Source of the DNA: Alnus glutinosa
Lineage: Eukaryota > Streptophyta > Magnoliopsida > Fagales > Betulaceae
Direction of reading: 5' to 3'
Assembly (NCBI RefSeq): GCF_958979055.1
Contig: NC_084893.1
Coordinates: 5,149,071 to 5,213,070 of the forward strand
Length of the DNA stretch: 64,000 bases
Below are positions 48,358 through 59,628 of this stretch, piece after piece (within the stretch, counting starts at the first letter, position 1; each line of letters opens with the position of its first letter). The position numbers and the translations under genes were made by a program. The notes beneath the pieces are model-generated. The model was not told where the DNA came from. It saw nothing but the letters and a program-made list of their open reading frames with translations, and did no database searches.

Positions 48358-48388
<31 letters not shown>
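48358..48388. repeat. (TA)n microsatellite
   Basis: About fifteen TA units just left of the capture element. Confidence 0.95.
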
Positions 48389-48389
<1 letters not shown>

Positions 48390-48637
48390 TTTGAATAGCT
48401 AAAATAACCATTGTTAGAGCATATATCTCCAGTAGTTTGAGTTAAAATAGCTACTCAAAAAGTACTAATCTCTACTTTAACCACTGGCTATCTTAAAAAC
48501 ACTTCAACAATAATCTCTATTCCACTCTTCATTTTCTTAAAATATTATTTTTTAATCATTTTCTTTATTTTTTATTTTTTTTCACTTCTTCCTCTCACTC
48601 TCCGGTCTCCCCCAACCCCCAACCCCAACCCATCTCT

Positions 48638-48808
48638 AGCAGTGACGATGCAGAGATCGAATTCGACAGTGACGGCGTAGTCGACGGAGGCGTGGATTTT
48701 GGTGTGGGGGAGGAAGGCAACGGCGTGCTGGAGGTCGTGCATCTCGCCGTGAAGCTTGTCGGGCTTGGTGTTGACGAGGGCGAGCTCATCGATGGCCTCC
48801 ACGTTTGC
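48638..48808 (-). pseudogene. Captured L-lactate dehydrogenase fragment
   Basis: The minus-strand frame reads [19 protein letters not shown], then [20 protein letters not shown], then [15 protein letters not shown]. From memory this is the plant L-lactate dehydrogenase N-terminal NAD-binding region (DELALVDxxxDKLRGEMLDLQHAAAFLP...DLCIVTAGA). About 57 residues remain with substitutions and no flanking catalytic part. It is in the same orientation as the oxidoreductase fragment and downstream of it on the minus strand. Confidence 0.82.
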
Positions 48809-48884
48809 TTCTACCTGGCCTTCCTTAAATCCCTCAACTTCTACCTCCACTTGCCCACCCACACCCAAGACTCAGAACCGGTGC

Positions 48885-49045
48885 GATCGATGGTGGCTTT
48901 TCGAGCAGCAGGCGTTGCTTCTTCTGGGCGACGAGAATGGCCCAGCGTACGTGGAGGTCGGTGGGCAGGGGCACGTAGACGGCATCGACATATGGATCGT
49001 CAAGGACGACCTCGTTCGGCGCCGGAGCTTTGGGAGGATCGGTCG
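48885..49045 (-). pseudogene. Captured Gfo/Idh/MocA oxidoreductase fragment
   Basis: Another minus-strand frame reads EVVLDDPYVDAVYVPLPTDL, then HVRWAILVAQKKQRLLLEKP. This is the signature block (DDPxVDAVYVPLPTxLH...LLEKP) of the plant Gfo/Idh/MocA-type oxidoreductases related to At4g09670. Similarity stops soon after LLLEKP, where the sequence runs toward the lactate dehydrogenase piece in a different frame. This is a gene scrap, not a gene. Confidence 0.82.
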
Positions 49046-49343
49046 GATCTCGGCGTCGGCGCAGAGAGAGGAGATCGGTGCCTATTCAGAGGAGCGGCGT
49101 CGACGTCGGACCTCGTCTTCTCCGGTGGCCGAGAGATTCTTCGGTGGGCAAGAGAGAGAAGTGAGAGAAAGAGGGAAGAGAAAAAAAAAAAAAAATAGTA
49201 GATATATGAACAATGAATAGCCACTCACTGTTCATGAAGTTAGTAAAAAAGTTCGAATAGCTATTCTGCTGGAGGAAGAAAAAGAGACAAAAATAACCAA
49301 ATTTAACTTATTGGTTAAAGTAGCACTCCTGCTAGATATGCTC

Positions 49344-49699
49344 TAGAGATGCTGAGACCACAATCACGATTTTTCATTCAAGTCCAATAAACAATGAAAA
49401 TTTAACACTGAAATTTCTTATTTATTTTACTATTCCTATATTTTATTAAAAAAAATCCATTAAATCACGTTTCATTAAAAAATTAGATACGAGAGAGATT
49501 AGGATCCCTTACAATTATAAAATTACATAAATTCAGGATATTTGAAAATTTACTAATTTTAGAATTTAATTTGCTTAAACATATGGGGGAGCTAAATAAA
49601 ATGAAGAAGACAAATATCAGGGCCCACAAATGTCCTTGAAAAGTACAAGCATGTTAATTTTACAACGCCAGGTGGGCAAGTTACAGCGAAAAACAGGAA
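49344..49699. other. AT-rich spacer before the KLCR gene
   Basis: No gene is recognised. Generic AT-rich sequence lies between the capture element and the KLCR leader. Confidence 0.5.
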
Positions 49700-50679
49700 G
49701 AAAAAAAAATGAAAAGGGAATGGGCAGTTTGCAGGCCGCTCGCGCGGAGAAAGTCAGAAGTCGCCCTCTGACCTCTCGCTTCTCTCTGACATTCCATCTC
49801 TGCACAAAACCCACTCTTATTTTCAAGATTTTTGTTAATTTAAATCCATTTTTAATTATTTTATTCAGAAAGTTCCCATTTTGCACCAACCCTTTTGTCA
49901 AAATCACTCCTTCCTGTCTCCCTTCATTACCATAGGCTTGTATATATTCCACCACCAAAGGAGAGGTATTTTTCAGCTTATGTATCTCTGTGTTTGTGTG
50001 ACACCCAGAGAACACGACCCTTTTGGTCTGAATTTCGGTGGGTATTTTCAAAGGTATGGATTTCCATTTCATTTCCCTTTGATTTGTATCTTCATTTATG
50101 GTTGAACTCTATTCTGTTTCTTTGTTTTTTATATGATTTTTGTTTTTTTCAAAGGTTTTGTGATGCTGTGTACGGGCTTGAGCTATTATTTCAGTTGATT
50201 TATTGGGTTTTGTTATTTCACTTATTTGTATGTTCAATTTTTGTATTGTTCAATTTGTTATGAGTTGACATCTGGGTAAGTTTCTCCTGGTTTTATGAAG
50301 ATCTGACGAGGAACATACAAGTAAAGCTTGAGTTTCGTTCGACTTGATTTTTGTTCGTTATATGCGTGGGGTAAATATAGAGGGTTTTGCGAGCAGTTTG
50401 TTCACGAGTTGAAATCTTTGATGTTATAAGCATTCATGCTTTGTGTTCAATTCACTTTTCTAACATCTATTTAAGTTAGTATTGGTTTGTGCAGTTTCTA
50501 TGTAATTGGAAATTTATTGAAGTGCGAGTGTATGCAAGTGGAAAGTTTTGTAAAATTATATGCTTTCGTTGGTTGGATCTGCTGTGACTGTTGTTTGATG
50601 TAATGAGTTCTGCATGTGTAACTTTTGTTGTAGATAATTTATTGGATAGTGGCGTTCTCATCGATTTGGGCACATAAAG
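49700..50679 (+). promoter_or_regulatory. Inferred KLCR leader with a 5' UTR intron
   Basis: A CT-rich leader (about 49750-49960) follows a GCTCGCGCGG patch. TTTTCAAAG|gtatgg at 50053/50054 and ttgttgtag| at 50633 make a plausible 580-bp intron in the 5' UTR, with the ATG at 50680, 46 bases into the next exon. Long 5' UTR introns are common in highly expressed plant genes. The transcription start is not visible. Confidence 0.55.
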
Positions 50680-53436
50680 ATGCCTGGCATTGTTATGGAT
50701 GAAATTACTGAAGAAGGGGTTGTGAATGAACCGAATGGAAATTGTGGAGCTCTCAAGGAAAATTCAGTTGCAAATAAGTCTCCAAAGGGTACTTTGAGTC
50801 CGCAAAGCGCTCGGGGTGCAGGTAATGATCCCCCTGTTAATGGGGTGGTTGAGACCTCAATTGAGCAGCTTTATGAAAATGTGTGTGACATGCAAAGTTC
50901 TGATCAGTCACCCTCTAGGCGAAGCTTTGCATCTGATGGTGGTGAGTCTAGGATTGATTCGGAGTTACGCCATCTCGTGGGAGGGGAGATGAAGGAGGTG
51001 GAGATAATGGAAGAAGAAGTCGTTGATAAGCCAGAGTATGATTCTCGTAGTGATTCTTCCTCTAAAAAGGGAAATTCAGCCACTGGTAAGAAGTCAGGGA
51101 AGGTGGACGAGTCCCAATCTGCAAGTACAAAGTCTGTTTCTCCAGGGCACCTGAAGAAAGCTTCTCGGCTGCAGTTGGACTGTGAAGCATCATCAAAATC
51201 TAGTCCTAAGGGCAAAAGTCCTCCTGAGATACCTCCCACCGATAAGCGGAATGATAAGAGTTTGAAAAAACAAAATACAGGTGTCACTCACGTGAAGAAG
51301 CAGAGAAATTTGCCGTTGGGAGGGTCTAAGTTACAGAATGGATCTCAGGGTTTGACGGACTCAGACTTGGCCAATCCAGATCTGGGACCCTTTTTACTTA
51401 AGCAAGCAAGGGATTTGGTTTCTTCAGGGGATAATCCCCAGAAAGCACTCGAATTGGCACTCCGAGCAGCAAAATCATTTGAAATATGTGCAAATGGGAA
51501 GCCCAGTTTAGAACTGGTCATGTGTTTGCACGTTACAGCGGCTATATACTGCAGCTTAGGCCAGTACAGTGAGGCAATTCCCATTCTTGAGCGTTCGATT
51601 GAGACTCCAGCTATTGAGGAAGGTCAAGAGCATGCCCTTGCTAAATTTGCTGGACACATGCAACTGGGTGATACTTATGCAATGGTTGGCCAGCTTGAGA
51701 ATTCAATAATGTGTTACACAGCAGGGTTTGAAGTCCAGAGACAAGTTCTGGGAGAGACTGATCCAAGAGTTGGAGAGACTTGTAGGTATTTGGCTGAAGC
51801 TCATGTTCAAGCACTGCAATTTGATGAGGCTGAGAGACTCTGCAGGATGGCACTAGACATTCATAGAGAGAACGGTTCACCTGTTTCTCTTGAAGAGACA
51901 GCAGATAGGAGGCTCATGGGTCTTATATGCGAAACAAAAGGAGATCATGAAGCTGCTCTTGAGCACCTTGTTTTAGCCAGCATGGCAATGGTGGCAAATG
52001 GTCAGGAAGTGGAGGTCGCTTCTGTTGATTGCAGCATTGGTGATACATACTTATCTTTGTCCAGGTATGATGAAGCTGTTTTCGCTTATCAGAAAGCACT
52101 CACAGTTTTCAAGACCACCAAGGGAGAGAATCATCCAGCCGTTGCTTCAGTCTTTGTCCGTCTGGCTGACGTGTATAACAAGACGGGTAAAATAAAGGAA
52201 TCAAAATCATACTGCGAAAGTGCCCTCCGGATCTATGAAAAGCCCATTCTTGGGGTCCCTCCTGAGGAGATTGCCAGTGGACTCACTGATGTTTCTGCTA
52301 TCTATGAATCAATAGATGAGCTTGAGCAGGCTCTCAAATTGCTACAGAAGGCATTAAAGATATATAATGATGCCCCTGGTCAGCAAAGCACAATAGCCAG
52401 CATTGAAGCCCAGATGGGGGTCATGTACTACATGTTGGGGAATTATTCAGAGTCTTACAACTCCTTCAAGAATGCCATCTCAAAGCTCCGTGCAAGTGGA
52501 GAGAAGAAATCTGCCTTCTTTGGAATTGCGCTTAACCAAATGGGCCTTGCTTGTGTGCAGCGCTATTCTATAAATGAGGCTGTGGAGTTATTTGAAGAGG
52601 CCAGGAGTGTTCTGGAAAAAGTGTGCGGACCATATCATCCTGATACACTTGGAGTGTGTAGCAATCTCGCTGGCACTTATGATGCAGTTGGCAGGTATGC
52701 AACCCTCTTTCCTCCTTGTATTATTCCATTACATGTTGTATTCGATATGGAAAGGATAGAAGTTTTTTTTTTTTTTTTTTTTGCAAACTGTGCCTGAGTT
52801 GTAATTGGGTTTTTATGTTACCTTATTTGACTAGGCCATCTTAGGTAGTACCAAAACCAAAATGAATGAAACGGCTAAGATTTGCTTTACTCTCTTCCTT
52901 CGATACTAACATTCGTTGCAATAAAGTATCAAGGCTTCGGTGGCTTGAGATATGCACTTCTGTTTTCCTTTCCTTTACCTGTCGTCCAAAAACAAGCTTG
53001 TAATGTATTCAAGAGGTAAATCTTTAAATTTGAATTGTGAGTTATGCTTATCAGAAAAAGATGAAATTGAGAAGTGAATTGTCTGATGAAATACATTCTA
53101 GTTATTTACTGCATTTTTTGGAACAAGAATTATTTATTAGGATCTTAACATTGTTGCGAGCTGTGAATGTTAAGCAATACATTATCTCTGTTTACCAGTT
53201 GTGCTGTTTGCCATATTACACGCAGGTTGGATGATGCGATTGAAATTTTGGAACATGTTGTTGGAACGAGGGAGGAAAAGCTTGGGACAGCAAATCCTGA
53301 TGTAGATGATGAGAAGGGGAGATTGGCTGAGTTATTAAAAGAAGCAGGCAGAGCTCGGAGCAGAAAGGCCAGATCACTAGAGAACCTCCTTGATGCCAAC
53401 TCTCACAGTGTAAACAATGGTGGCGTCAAGGTATGA
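50680..53436 (+). CDS. KLCR3: Kinesin-light-chain-related TPR protein (KLCR/CMU family)
   Basis: Two coding exons, 50680-52694 and 53226-53436 (2226 nt, 741 aa). Residues 1-225 are low complexity, Ser/Lys-rich, with the family signature SIEQLYENVCDMQSSDQSPS near 60. From ~230 to ~710 run tetratricopeptide repeats of the kinesin-light-chain type (for example ALAKFAGHMQLGDTYAMVGQ and VDCSIGDTYLSLSRYDEAVF). Reading through the exon 1 donor (GCAG|gtatgc) would end at 52797; splicing restores RLDDAIEILEHVVGTREEKL, which is conserved. In Arabidopsis KLCR/CMU proteins bind IQD proteins and stabilise cortical microtubules against moving cellulose synthase complexes. The KLCR3 label rests on remembered synteny with EX2 and on the N-terminal signature; KLCR2 is the alternative. 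Confidence 0.9.
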
Positions 53437-54079
53437 TGAGAATGTTTATAGATTCAGGAATGAATATCATGTATTATAGGTCTTATTTATGTGTAAAAAG
53501 AAAGAAAGAGAAAGCAGATGAAAGCGCGGGGTTTGGGGGGGTGTTGATCAGATTCGGTTGAATGAAATAATTGCAGGGTGGGGAGTTCAGTTGTACTATT
53601 GTTTCACAGATTTTATCGGTTAAAGGTTATATTATTTTGTAATCCACTATTGAAGTAATTATGGTATTTTGTAACCATCATTTCTTTTGCATTATATAAG
53701 AATTCTAATTTTGTTTACACTGCTAGAACATGAAGACTCTTCTAATATAGCTTTACTGTACTTTTTAAAACATCAATTACTGCCTTGGGAAGTTTAAATT
53801 ATATTTCATACTTTTTATCAGTTGTTTTAAGTTAATGAGACGATAGTTATGATATGAGGATAATGCATCCCTTTATGTTGAATGGTGAATCATAATACCT
53901 ACCAAGAGTATAGGTTAGGATTATTCTTGCAGCGTTTTTGGGTATGATGAAATAGTCTTGGTTTCTTTGTTACTATTTATGATGTAGGAATAAATTTTGC
54001 TGGTTCAAGTTGCATAACATTAATACAACAATTATTGATTTGAGATCGGGGCTGGTGGTTGGTTTCTTGGAACGGGATC

Positions 54080-54365
54080 CTCTCCATTTCACAGTGAAAT
54101 GAAGAGGAACCATTAGACGTTTTAAATTTTATTTTGTTGCGTTTAACTGTGTATATAGTGACGCTTTGTACCTGTGGAACATCCAAATTTAATTTTGACT
54201 TTACGCCTATCTTGTATTGAAGTGGAGAGGAATCATTATAGACGTTCTATATTTTATTTTATTGCATCTAACTTTGTATAGTGTTACTTTGTACTTGCAG
54301 AACATTGAAATCTAATTTTGAACATTGAAATCTAATTTTGACTTAATAATGCCTATCTTGTACCG
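54080..54365. repeat. ~130-bp tandem duplication with a nested 20-bp duplication
   Basis: GAAGAGGAACCATTAGACG at about 54101 recurs as GGAGAGGAATCATTATAGACG at about 54224, and both run on through TTTATTTT(G/A)TTGC, TTT(A)GTA(T) and ACGCCTATCTTGTA / ATGCCTATCTTGTA. Inside the second unit, AACATTGAAATCTAATTTTG is repeated exactly twice (54301-54320 and 54321-54340). Confidence 0.85.
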
Positions 54366-54597
54366 ACAAACTGGCCTTTGAGCCACTTCCACTTTTTACT
54401 AGGTAGGTTTGGATGGTTTCAGTTTGGTAGACAACCTGATGTTAAAATTCAGAGACTCTTCATGATTGTGGGTTTTAGGTATTACGTAAAGATCATTGAC
54501 CCAATGCAATTGTGGGGTCAATTATTTATTGACAATTTTAGGTAGAACCGTAGAAGTAGGCATAATAGTTCAATCTTTACACAACCATTTATTAATA

Positions 54598-54805
54598 TAT
54601 GAATAAAGCTACTTTTCACACTTATTTATCACGCTCAAGTCAAATCGGTTAACGTAATGTGTTTTGAATGGCTTGCAATGTCAACCAATACCACTTAAAA
54701 AAAAATAAAAAAAATAAAAAAAATTGTTTAGTCACTTAAATAACGCAATATCAGTCGGTGTGACATGAATGTGCTAAATAGATGTGAAATGTAGCATTAT
54801 TTTAC
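54598..54805. mobile_element. ~205-bp MITE
   Basis: The left end AAAGCTACTTTTCACACTTA, then TTTATCAC, is mirrored by the right end (reverse complement AATGCTACATTTCACATCTA, then TTTAGCAC). Short, AT-rich, no coding capacity. Confidence 0.7.
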
Positions 54806-55144
54806 TAATTTTTGAAGGAAGAACTTTCTGCTTTTGACATGTCCGCTTTTGTTTCTCTTAAATTTTCCAATCTGGCTTATACATCATTGCACTTGAAGTA
54901 ACAGAAGAGGTAGTGTGTGGGTGTCACCGATTGTGGTGTGGTATATTAGATCAGAACACAACTGGGAATGACAAAGAAACCATTCAACCACCTAATGCTT
55001 TAAGAACGCAGCAGGGTCCCAGAGTAGCTCAAATGTCTTAAAATCATTGTACTCATGTCTGGCAGTACCCAACAATATCAACAGTGTCTCTGCCCCACCT
55101 CAAGTAGCAGTAAAATTTTGGAAAGTAATGCACTTCATCTTTAC

Positions 55145-55345
55145 AAGGACATAGCCAGCCATCTAAGAGGTTGTCCTGAAGTATTCATTACCTACCTTCT
55201 CAATTGAGCAAGTATCATGAACCAACGCAGATGTGATTAGGTGCTGAAACAACCATCATTCAACAGCAGAAAAACCTGAAATAGTACTTCCCTGATTCCC
55301 CATTGTGTTGGGAACGCATTTCTACTAATTATAAAACTTGATAGC
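55145..55345. repeat. ~190-bp repeat, copy A
   Basis: Diverged copy of the repeat described at 55800 and 59145. It shares TCTAAGAGGTTGT, CATTACCTACCTTCT, ATCATGAACCAACGCAGATG, TGATTAG, ACAGCAGAAAAACCTGAAA and TCCCTGATTCCC. Confidence 0.7.
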
Positions 55346-55799
55346 GATAAGTGCCACTACTTTAATTCCTTTAATGCAATTATGGACTCCACGGACCAAA
55401 GTACTTACAGTAAACAGGTTTGGTATAGTCCTAAGTCTAAACATCGTAAGATACACATCAATTATGGACTCGAAATCTTCTGCTTTCTATAGATGAGCTT
55501 GTATTCACTCTGGTTTATACATAATGCCGACCTGAAATAAGAAAAGGGCGTCTGTGTGTCACCAAATACATGGCAGCAAGCTCTGTGCCTCGGTGGTGCT
55601 GCTTGTACATCCTTTCACTTTATTTCTGCTTAAGCTGCAGGGAACCTGCATCATAGACAGCCTTCCCTACACTGCCCTTGAACTACAACTGTAACCAGGA
55701 GCCCCAAAGCATTCTCAATTTTCTTAAGCTGTGATAATTTGCACCGTGCTAAGTAATCTAAGCGCATTTCAAACGACTGAAATACCAGAAAGATAATCA

Positions 55800-55970
55800 C
55801 AAGGCGTCACGGACCATCAAAGAGGTTAGTGATGAAGCATCACTTACCATCTGAATTGAGAAAACATCATGAACCAGCCCAGACGTGATTAGATAATGAT
55901 ATCACCATCATGAAAAAGCAGAAAATCTGAAAGACTCCCCCTGATTTCCTGTTCTGTTTACGAATCTGTT
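55800..55970. repeat. ~190-bp repeat, copy B
   Basis: Shares with copy C the phrases GTGATGAAGCATCAC, TGAATTG(A/G)GAAAAC, GTGATTAG, AAATCTG(A/G)AAGACTCC and CCCTGATTTCCTGTTC. It ends ~20 bp before the poly(A) end of the LINE. Confidence 0.8.
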
Positions 55971-55983
55971 GTTTTAGCTATTC

Positions 55984-58900
55984 TCAAACCTTTTTTTTTT
56001 TTTTTTTTACAAGTAAGAATTCATTAAAAAGCCCAGAGGGGCGCAACCCTAGTACACAGGAAGTATACAAAGAGCCCCTAAACAGAGGAAAGAAACGAAC
56101 AAGAAAGTAAAAAATCAGCGAACAGCATACTACCCGAGCTATGAGCCGACACCCAAAGATATAACATTTTAAGAACATTTCTACAAAGAACCCCAACCGA
56201 TACCTCCCTATCCTAAAAAAGCCTAGAATTTCTCTCACGCCACAAGCCGCACAAAACACATAAAGGAACCTGCTTCCAAATACGGAGAACAAGACCACGA
56301 TCCAACAAAGTGCTCAAACCACTCAATAAATCCAAGATACTACTAGGCATAACCCACTCCACCCCGAACAAGTTATAAAAAGAACTCCAAACAACCCGAG
56401 CCACATCACAATGAAGAAGAAGGTGATCAACGGATTCCCCATGCTTTTTACACATAACACACCACTTTACCACCACAATATCACGCCTACGTAAATTGTC
56501 ATGAGTTAAAATATTTCCTAAAGCCGCTATCCAAACAAAGAACGCCACCCGCTTCGGAGCTTTAACACGCCATATACCCTTCCAAGGAAAAGAAGCCGTC
56601 TCGTGACAAACTAAAGCTTTGTAGAAAGTTTTCACTTCAAAATTCTTCCTCTTGGAAAGATTCCACACCATCCTATCAACCTCCCCATGCCGAATCCGAG
56701 TAGAGTATAACTGTTCATAGAAGGACATCACCATCTCCACCTCCCAATCCTGAGCATAGCGCGTAAAGAGAACATTCCAATAAACCATAACTCCTGCCAC
56801 AGACAAATTATCCACCACCCAAGCATCATGAGAACGAGCAATAGAGTACAAAACTGGATAACAGAGCTTGAGAGGTTTGTCCCCACACCATAAATCATGC
56901 CAAAAGCGAATATGAGACCCATCATCCACCTCAAAACGCAAATACTTGGCAACATTATTCCACCCCCTTCGAATAAACTTCCAAACACTGACACCATAAG
57001 GCCCCGTAATTGGTAAAGAACACCAACCTCCCCTCACACTCCCATACTTTACCTCAATCACCGATCTCCACAAAGCATCGCGCTCCTGAGAGAACCTCCA
57101 AATCCACTTCCCCAATAAGGATTGATTAAAATTAATAGCATTAGGAACTCCCAGTCCATCCGCCTTGATTGGAGTACAAACTCAATGCCGATTGACTAAA
57201 TGAAATTTAGTCTCATCACCCAAACCACTCCACAAAAACTCCATTTGAAGCCGCTCCAGTTTCTTAGCTACACTCACAGGAATAGGGAACAAAGATAAAT
57301 AATAAGTAGGAATGCTAGAAAGAGTACTGTGAATCAATGTCACCCTACCACCCTTGGATAAATATAGTTTCTTCCAACTAGCCAACCTTCGTTCCACCCT
57401 CTCAATAACCCCATTTCAAATAGAAACAGATTTGAACGGCGCCCCCAACGGCATACCCAAATAAGTCATCGGCAGAGACCAAATTCTACAACCCAAAATA
57501 TGTGCCAAAGACTCTACATCTTCCACCTCGCCAATAGGGACCAATTCGGATTTGCCTAAATTGATCCTCAACCCTGACACCGCTTTGAAACATAAGAAGG
57601 TACACCTCAAATTTCGAACATGCTCGGCCTATGCTCCACAAAAAATTAAGGTATCATCCGCAAACAGTAAATGATTCACCACTAAAGTTTCATTACCCAT
57701 GAAGCCCACTGAGAAACCTGACAGCAAGCCTTGGAGCATAGACGCATTCAACATTTTGCTAAGCGCTTCCATAACCACCACAAACAGCAAAGGAGAAAGA
57801 GGATCACCTTGCCTAATCCCCCGTGAGCTCTGAAAGAAACCAGAAGGGACGCCATTAACCAAAATGGAAAATTTTATTGTAGAAACGCAAAATTTAATCC
57901 ATTCCTTCTACCTCTCCCCAAACCCACACCTCTGAAGCATGTAAAGGAGGAAATCCCAATTCAATTGATCATAAGCTTTCTCCAAATCCAGTTTGCACAA
58001 TAATCCAGCCTCCCCTGACCGCCTTTGGCTATCTAGGCATTCATTGGCTATAAGAACAAAATCCAAGATTTGCCTTCCACCAACGAAAGCATTCTGAGAG
58101 CTCGAAATAATTTTCCCCAATACTGATTTGAGCCTGTTAGCAAAGACCTTAGAAATAATTTTACAGAACCTTCCCACCAAACTGATAGGCCTAAAGTCCT
58201 TAACCTCCATCGCATCAGCCTTCTTAGGAATTAGGGAAACAAAAGTTGCATTCAAACTCCTCTCAAATTGGCAACTATTATGAAATTCTGAAAATACCAC
58301 CATAATATCTTTTTTGAGAACCCCCCAACATTTCTGAAAGAAAGCTATAGAAAAACCATCTGGACCCGGTGCCTAATCCCCGTTCATCTCCCGCACCACC
58401 TCCCACACCTTCTGCTCCTCAAAGTCTCGTTCTAACCAACGACACTCATCCGCATCAATGGAGGAGAAATAAATTCCATCCACCTTAGGCCGCCACGAAC
58501 TCTGCTCGGTGTACAGAGAGTCATAATAATTTACAATATGATCCTTAATTTCCACCGGATCAAAAGACAAAGCCTCATTGATCCTCAAAACTCCCACATG
58601 ATTGTACCTCCGATGCAAATTGGCCACCCTTTGAAAGAACTTAGTGTTATTATCCCCTTCCTTCAGCCATATAGCCCGAGATTTTTGCCTCCAATTAACC
58701 TCCTCAAACAGAAGTGTTTTTTCCAGCTCCCTGATCATGTCTGACTTTTGAACCCACTCCTCCTCCACTAGCCCCCGAGCTTCTTCAAAACACTAAAACT
58801 CTTTAATACCTTCCAATAATTCCTTCTTCTTCTTCCCCACATCACCAAAGACCTCCGCATTCCAAATCTTCAAGTCCACTTTTAAAGCTTTCAACTTGTT

Positions 58901-59095
58901 AGCCAGCACATAACTCGGCAAACCTTGAAAATCATAAGACTCCCACCAACGTTGCACTTGTTCTACAAAGCCATCGGATTTGAGCTACATGTTTTCAAAT
59001 TTGAAGTATCTTTTCCCTTCTCTTTGCGATCCACAATCCAACATTAAAGAAAAATGGTCTGATAAAAGTCTAGGCAAACTTAGTTTAAGCTTTCA
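55984..59095 (-). mobile_element. Degraded LINE (non-LTR) retrotransposon
   Basis: Read on the minus strand from ~59090: the end of the endonuclease region ([12 protein letters not shown]), a linker (SRAIWLKEGDNNTKFF, 58373-58768), reverse transcriptase blocks ([20 protein letters not shown], 57908-58303; [14 protein letters not shown] and the active-site LFADDTLIF, 57629-57862), GLRINLGKSELVP, then the zf-RVT domain (VKAPKRVAFFVW...[13 protein letters not shown], 56213-57115). The 3' end has CTTCCTGTGTACTAGGGTTG and a poly(A) (T run at about 55990-56009). In-frame stops near 58375, 57600-57630, 57410 and 57180 and a missing 5' end make it inactive. It lies downstream of the PPR gene and between repeat copies B and C. 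Confidence 0.92.
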
Positions 59096-59144
59096 GCTAA
59101 GAAAATCTTCTTCGACTCCTCTGTAAACTTGAGGTACATTTTTA

Positions 59145-59325
59145 CAAAAACATCACCGAGCATCAAGGAGGTTGTGATGAAGCATCACCTACCTGCTGAA
59201 TTGGGAAAACTCCATGAAACATTCCGGTGGTGATTAGTCGATGACATAACCATCACATAACAGCAGTAAATCTGGAAGACTCCCCCTGATTTCCTGTTCC
59301 ATTTATGAATCTTGATAGAAATAAA
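59145..59325. repeat. ~190-bp repeat, copy C
   Basis: Starts AACATCACCGAGCATCAAGG and continues GGTTGTGATGAAGCATCACC, CTGCTGAATTGGGAAAACTC, GTGATTAGTCGATGACATAA and GAAGACTCCCCCTGATTTCC. It lies between the LINE 5' end and the PPR stop codon. Confidence 0.8.
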
Positions 59326-59628
59326 TGTCAGCAAGTCATACTAAAATTTACTCCGAAAATTCTTGAAGAAGGAAAGCGAGGTTTGTTAACAAGAGCAACT
59401 AAAGCATTGGAAATAATCTCCCACATGCATCCATATGTTGACTGAGTATCATCTTTCTCTCAATCACTAAAGACATGGTGCCTACGTCGCCCTACTGATA
59501 GCAGCAGCGACAGCCTTGCCATTAAGGATCATTTGTTACCATGAACAGACTTCGGTTATATATTATAGCAAATCACTTTTTTTACTAGAATTTATACTGT
59601 CAGTATTAGACTCATCAGGTCCAACAAC

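Larger units (their letters stand above)
46632..48416. other. Spacer with repeat family and microsatellites
   Basis: Besides the repeat at 47225-47560, this stretch has a (TTA)n run at 47629-47651, a GA-rich run with A18 near 47730-47770, and a (TA)n run at 48358-48388. The frame at 46861-47097 has no recognisable domain. Confidence 0.5.
48417..49343. mobile_element. Harbinger-like TIR element with captured gene fragments
   Basis: The left end GAGCATATATCTCCAGTAG is inverted at the right end (reverse complement GAGCATATCTAGCAGGAGT). TTA lies outside the left end and TAG outside the right, so a 3-bp TTA duplication may have been mutated. Inner parts also match as inverse pieces (AATAGCTA on both sides). 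The AT-rich ends enclose a GC-rich island (about 48590-49190) that holds two host gene fragments. About 927 bp, no transposase. Confidence 0.65.
53437..55144. other. KLCR 3' UTR and spacer
   Basis: The first ~250 bp are probably 3' UTR. The rest contains the tandem unit at 54080-54365 and a MITE at 54598-54805. No gene is seen. Confidence 0.5.

Noticed and set aside
48692..49220. Plus-strand frames of 168 and 154 codons in the GC-rich island
   Set aside because: They are antisense shadows. The recognisable LDH and oxidoreductase peptides are on the minus strand.
50680..52797. 705-codon KLCR frame as the whole protein
   Set aside because: The last 34 codons read through a good GT donor into T-rich intron. 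The spliced form restores the conserved C-terminal TPR end.
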